Assembly: GCA_945898105.1 (NCBI GenBank)
Contig: CAMDHL010000117.1
Span: 1 to 6,843 of the forward strand
Source: Comamonas sp. lk
Lineage (GTDB): Bacteria > Pseudomonadota > Gammaproteobacteria > Burkholderiales > Burkholderiaceae_C
Reading direction: 5' to 3'
DNA: 6,843 nt
A program made the translations under genes and the position numbers. The number at the start of each line of letters is the position of its first letter. Position 1 is the stretch's first letter. A model generated the notes under the pieces. It worked only from the letters and a program-made list of their open reading frames with translations, was not told where the DNA came from and did not search any database. Shown here one piece after another: positions 5,252 to 6,843 of this stretch.

Positions 5252-6397
5252 CCGCGAAAACCCTGGCGCCGGCTCAATGCTCTGGCGGGTGATGGGGCAT
5301 GCCTCTTGCACCCGGCGATGGAAGTCCTCCATGCAATGCTCGTAGCTTGAAAGCGGGCCATTGGCAAAGCCCTGCGATTGCAGGCCTTGCTGGACGCGTT
5401 CGCTTAAGGCTTTGTCCTCGGCACTGACCTGGCGGTTGATGCGGGCATTCAGGTAGCGCAGCACTTTCATTTCGCGGCGGCTGTCGGGGCGCACATAAAT
5501 CGGGTAGCGCACGGTGCAGCTGGTGGCCGTTTTGGGGAAAAACTGAAACAGGTCCATGCTGTCGCCGTAAATGTCCATGCCGGTATTAGGCGGCATCGTG
5601 AAAAACGTCCATGCGTTGCGCACAGAAGCGGGCAGGTCAGCATTGAGGCGCGGAGCCATGGCCTGGTACATGCGCTCGGCCCAGTTGCTCGATGGTTGCG
5701 CGCGCAATACGCTGGTGCTGCCGGCTACGCCGTGCGCGTTAATCGTGCCCATCATGTCGCTGTCTAACAAGCGCTGGTAGCCCGGATGGCCTAGCGGCAC
5801 ATGGTAATTTTCCAGGTTGTTGTCGACGCCGACTTTCCAGTTACAGGCCCAGTCCTCCACCCAGTGCGCGCCCAGGGGTACCATCTCTTGCAGACGGTAG
5901 TCTTGCAACTGGGGCAGAAATTCTTGCCATTGCGTATGTAGCGCTGGGCCGCCCGGTGTCAGTCGCACAAACACCAGGCCGCAGAGCACTTCTAGTTCCA
6001 GGGCGCGCAGGCCTAGCGTGGATTTATCGTGGTCTGCAAACGTCTCTTCGCTGGGCCGCGCGGCCAGCGGGCCTTGCAAGCTATAGCTCCAGCCGTGGTA
6101 GGGGCAGGTGAGTCGGGCTTTGCATTGGCCACTGCCGTCCAGCAAGCGCGCGCCCCGGTGGCGGCAGACATTGAGGTAGGCGCGCAGCACACCGGACTCG
6201 TCGCGCAACACCAGTACCGGGTCCGGGCCCATGTCCAGCGTGATGAAGTCGCGCGGTTGCGGCAGTTCATTGACATGGCAGGCGAATTGCCAGGACCGGC
6301 GAAATAGCGCATCCATTTCCACGCCTTGCAACTCAGCGTTCTGGTAGGTCCAGGCCGGTAGCGTAGGCCGAATGGGGAGCGTTGCGTGCTGCTGCAT
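5243..6397 (-). CDS. Rieske non-heme iron oxygenase, alpha subunit (quaternary-amine type suspected)
   Basis: This is a two-domain oxygenase that uses electrons from a separate reductase to activate O2 at a mononuclear iron. Numbering here is from the GTG at 6427. The Rieske [2Fe-2S] site is C88-x-H90 (NVCRHRG) and C108-x2-H111 (CPYHGW). The iron site is NNLENYHVPLGHP with H209 and H214, and D292 (SMDLFQFFP) is the likely third ligand. The residue linking Rieske and iron sites is Glu206; naphthalene-dioxygenase-like enzymes have Asp there, while carnitine oxygenase CntA has Glu. With the BetI-like regulator gene ending directly upstream, I infer a quaternary or N-methylated amine substrate and an oxidative demethylation or C-N cleavage. 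No reductase gene is in the window. I chose the ATG at 6397 (384 aa) because AGG (6406-6408) lies 8 nt upstream. The GTG at 6427 (394 aa) abuts the regulator's stop but has no ribosome binding site. An aromatic substrate is not excluded. Confidence 0.9.
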   Translation of the reverse strand: MQQHATLPIRPTLPAWTYQNAELQGVEMDALFRRSWQFACHVNELPQPRDFITLDMGPDPVLVLRDESGVLRAYLNVCRHRGARLLDGSGQCKARLTCPYHGWSYSLQGPLAARPSEETFADHDKSTLGLRALELEVLCGLVFVRLTPGGPALHTQWQEFLPQLQDYRLQEMVPLGAHWVEDWACNWKVGVDNNLENYHVPLGHPGYQRLLDSDMMGTINAHGVAGSTSVLRAQPSSNWAERMYQAMAPRLNADLPASVRNAWTFFTMPPNTGMDIYGDSMDLFQFFPKTATSCTVRYPIYVRPDSRREMKVLRYLNARINRQVSAEDKALSERVQQGLQSQGFANGPLSSYEHCMEDFHRRVQEACPITRQSIEPAPGFSRGA

Positions 6398-6427
6398 GTT
6401 GGTTGCCTGGGTTGCTTGTTCGTGCAC

Positions 6428-6843
6428 TTAAAGAAGATGCGCCACCGCGTTCAGACACATGGCACGCGCTTGAGTGGCGCTGAGTGACTGCGGATCGAGC
6501 GCGGCTTGTAACCACAGCCCGGCGATTAAGGCCATCAGTGCCACCGACTGGGCGCGGGTGTCGATGTTCAAACCATTTTTATGGGCCAGACGTTCCAACA
6601 CGTCTTGGTATATTTTCAAATCGAGCTGATAGAGCGCACGGTCCAGCTTTTGCAATTTTGGAGATTTGGGAATCACGCTCCAAAAGCCCAACCAGATGCG
6701 TAACTGATGAGGATTGAACATCGCTTCGTCAAAGTTTCTATTGATGCAAGAACGCAACGCGTCTCCCGGGTCGGCCATGTCTTTCATTCCATCTAGCGCG
6801 TAGGTGGTCCACTGGTCGCACAGGGTTTTATACGACTGCAGCA
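6428..6843 (-). CDS. BetI-like TetR-family transcriptional regulator, C-terminal part (partial)
   Basis: The frame is open from the window edge to a TAA at 6428-6430, giving 138 residues. The visible part is the all-helical ligand-binding and dimerisation domain. It shows blocks that recall BetI, the choline-responsive repressor of betaine synthesis: INRNFDEAMFNPHQLRIWLG, FWSVIPKSPKLQKLDRALYQ and ALIAGLWLQAAL near the C-terminus. The N-terminal helix-turn-helix lies beyond 6843, so the internal ATG at 6787 is not the true start. The stop directly abuts the GTG of the Rieske frame and lies 30 bp before the preferred ATG, so the two genes are almost surely co-transcribed. A regulator that controls its own operon in response to a choline- or betaine-like ligand is a reasonable inference; the operator would be outside the window. 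Confidence 0.82.
   Translation of the reverse strand, partial: LQSYKTLCDQWTTYALDGMKDMADPGDALRSCINRNFDEAMFNPHQLRIWLGFWSVIPKSPKLQKLDRALYQLDLKIYQDVLERLAHKNGLNIDTRAQSVALMALIAGLWLQAALDPQSLSATQARAMCLNAVAHLL

Noticed and set aside
5116..5367. 83-aa minus-strand frame covering the end of the Rieske gene and the repeat
   Set aside because: It begins in the wrong frame within the Rieske gene and ends in the dispersed repeat, whose conceptual translation (VIESAAKQSR) is a well-known annotation artefact.

Overview
The window looks like chromosomal DNA of a GC-rich betaproteobacterium, most likely Burkholderiales and possibly Comamonadaceae. I base this on the style of the proteins (type III glutamine synthetase, proteobacterial isocitrate lyase, BetI-like regulator) and on GC-rich genes separated by short AT-rich spacers. 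The genus is inferred from pattern recognition only; no search was run.

Layout. On the + strand: the last 53 residues of an RND efflux permease (1-162); a 45-residue ORF overlapping its stop by ATGA and carrying a lipobox-like motif, possibly a remnant of an outer-membrane efflux lipoprotein (159-296); a type III glutamine synthetase-like ligase (315-1652); an AT-rich 278-bp regulatory spacer with two identical perfect 14-bp palindromes; and isocitrate lyase aceA (1931-3250). A convergent junction with an intrinsic terminator and a separate perfect 15-bp-arm inverted repeat lies at 3251-3369. On the - strand, in transcription order: the C-terminal part of a BetI-like TetR regulator (runs off the window end, stop at 6428), a Rieske non-heme iron oxygenase (5243-6397), a 251-bp spacer with a copy of a dispersed bacterial repeat, and a non-canonical gamma-glutamyltransferase-family Ntn hydrolase (3369-4991). 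No spacer exceeds 300 bp. I saw no tRNA, rRNA, CRISPR array or insertion sequence.

How the genes may work together. AceA is the first glyoxylate-shunt enzyme, and its upstream palindromes suggest dedicated carbon-source control. The regulator and Rieske genes abut and probably form one unit. The oxygenase has Glu rather than Asp at the position linking its two metal centres, as in the carnitine oxygenase CntA, and the regulator resembles BetI. Together these suggest catabolism of a quaternary or N-methylated amine. The flanking glutamine synthetase-like ligase (makes gamma-glutamyl amides) and the GGT-family hydrolase (could cleave amides) would be chemically complementary. However, the hydrolase lacks the residues canonical GGTs use to hold the gamma-glutamyl group, so that link is only a hypothesis. 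Most of the window is recognisable metabolism; the least explained parts are the paired palindromes, the convergent inverted repeat and the divergent hydrolase.
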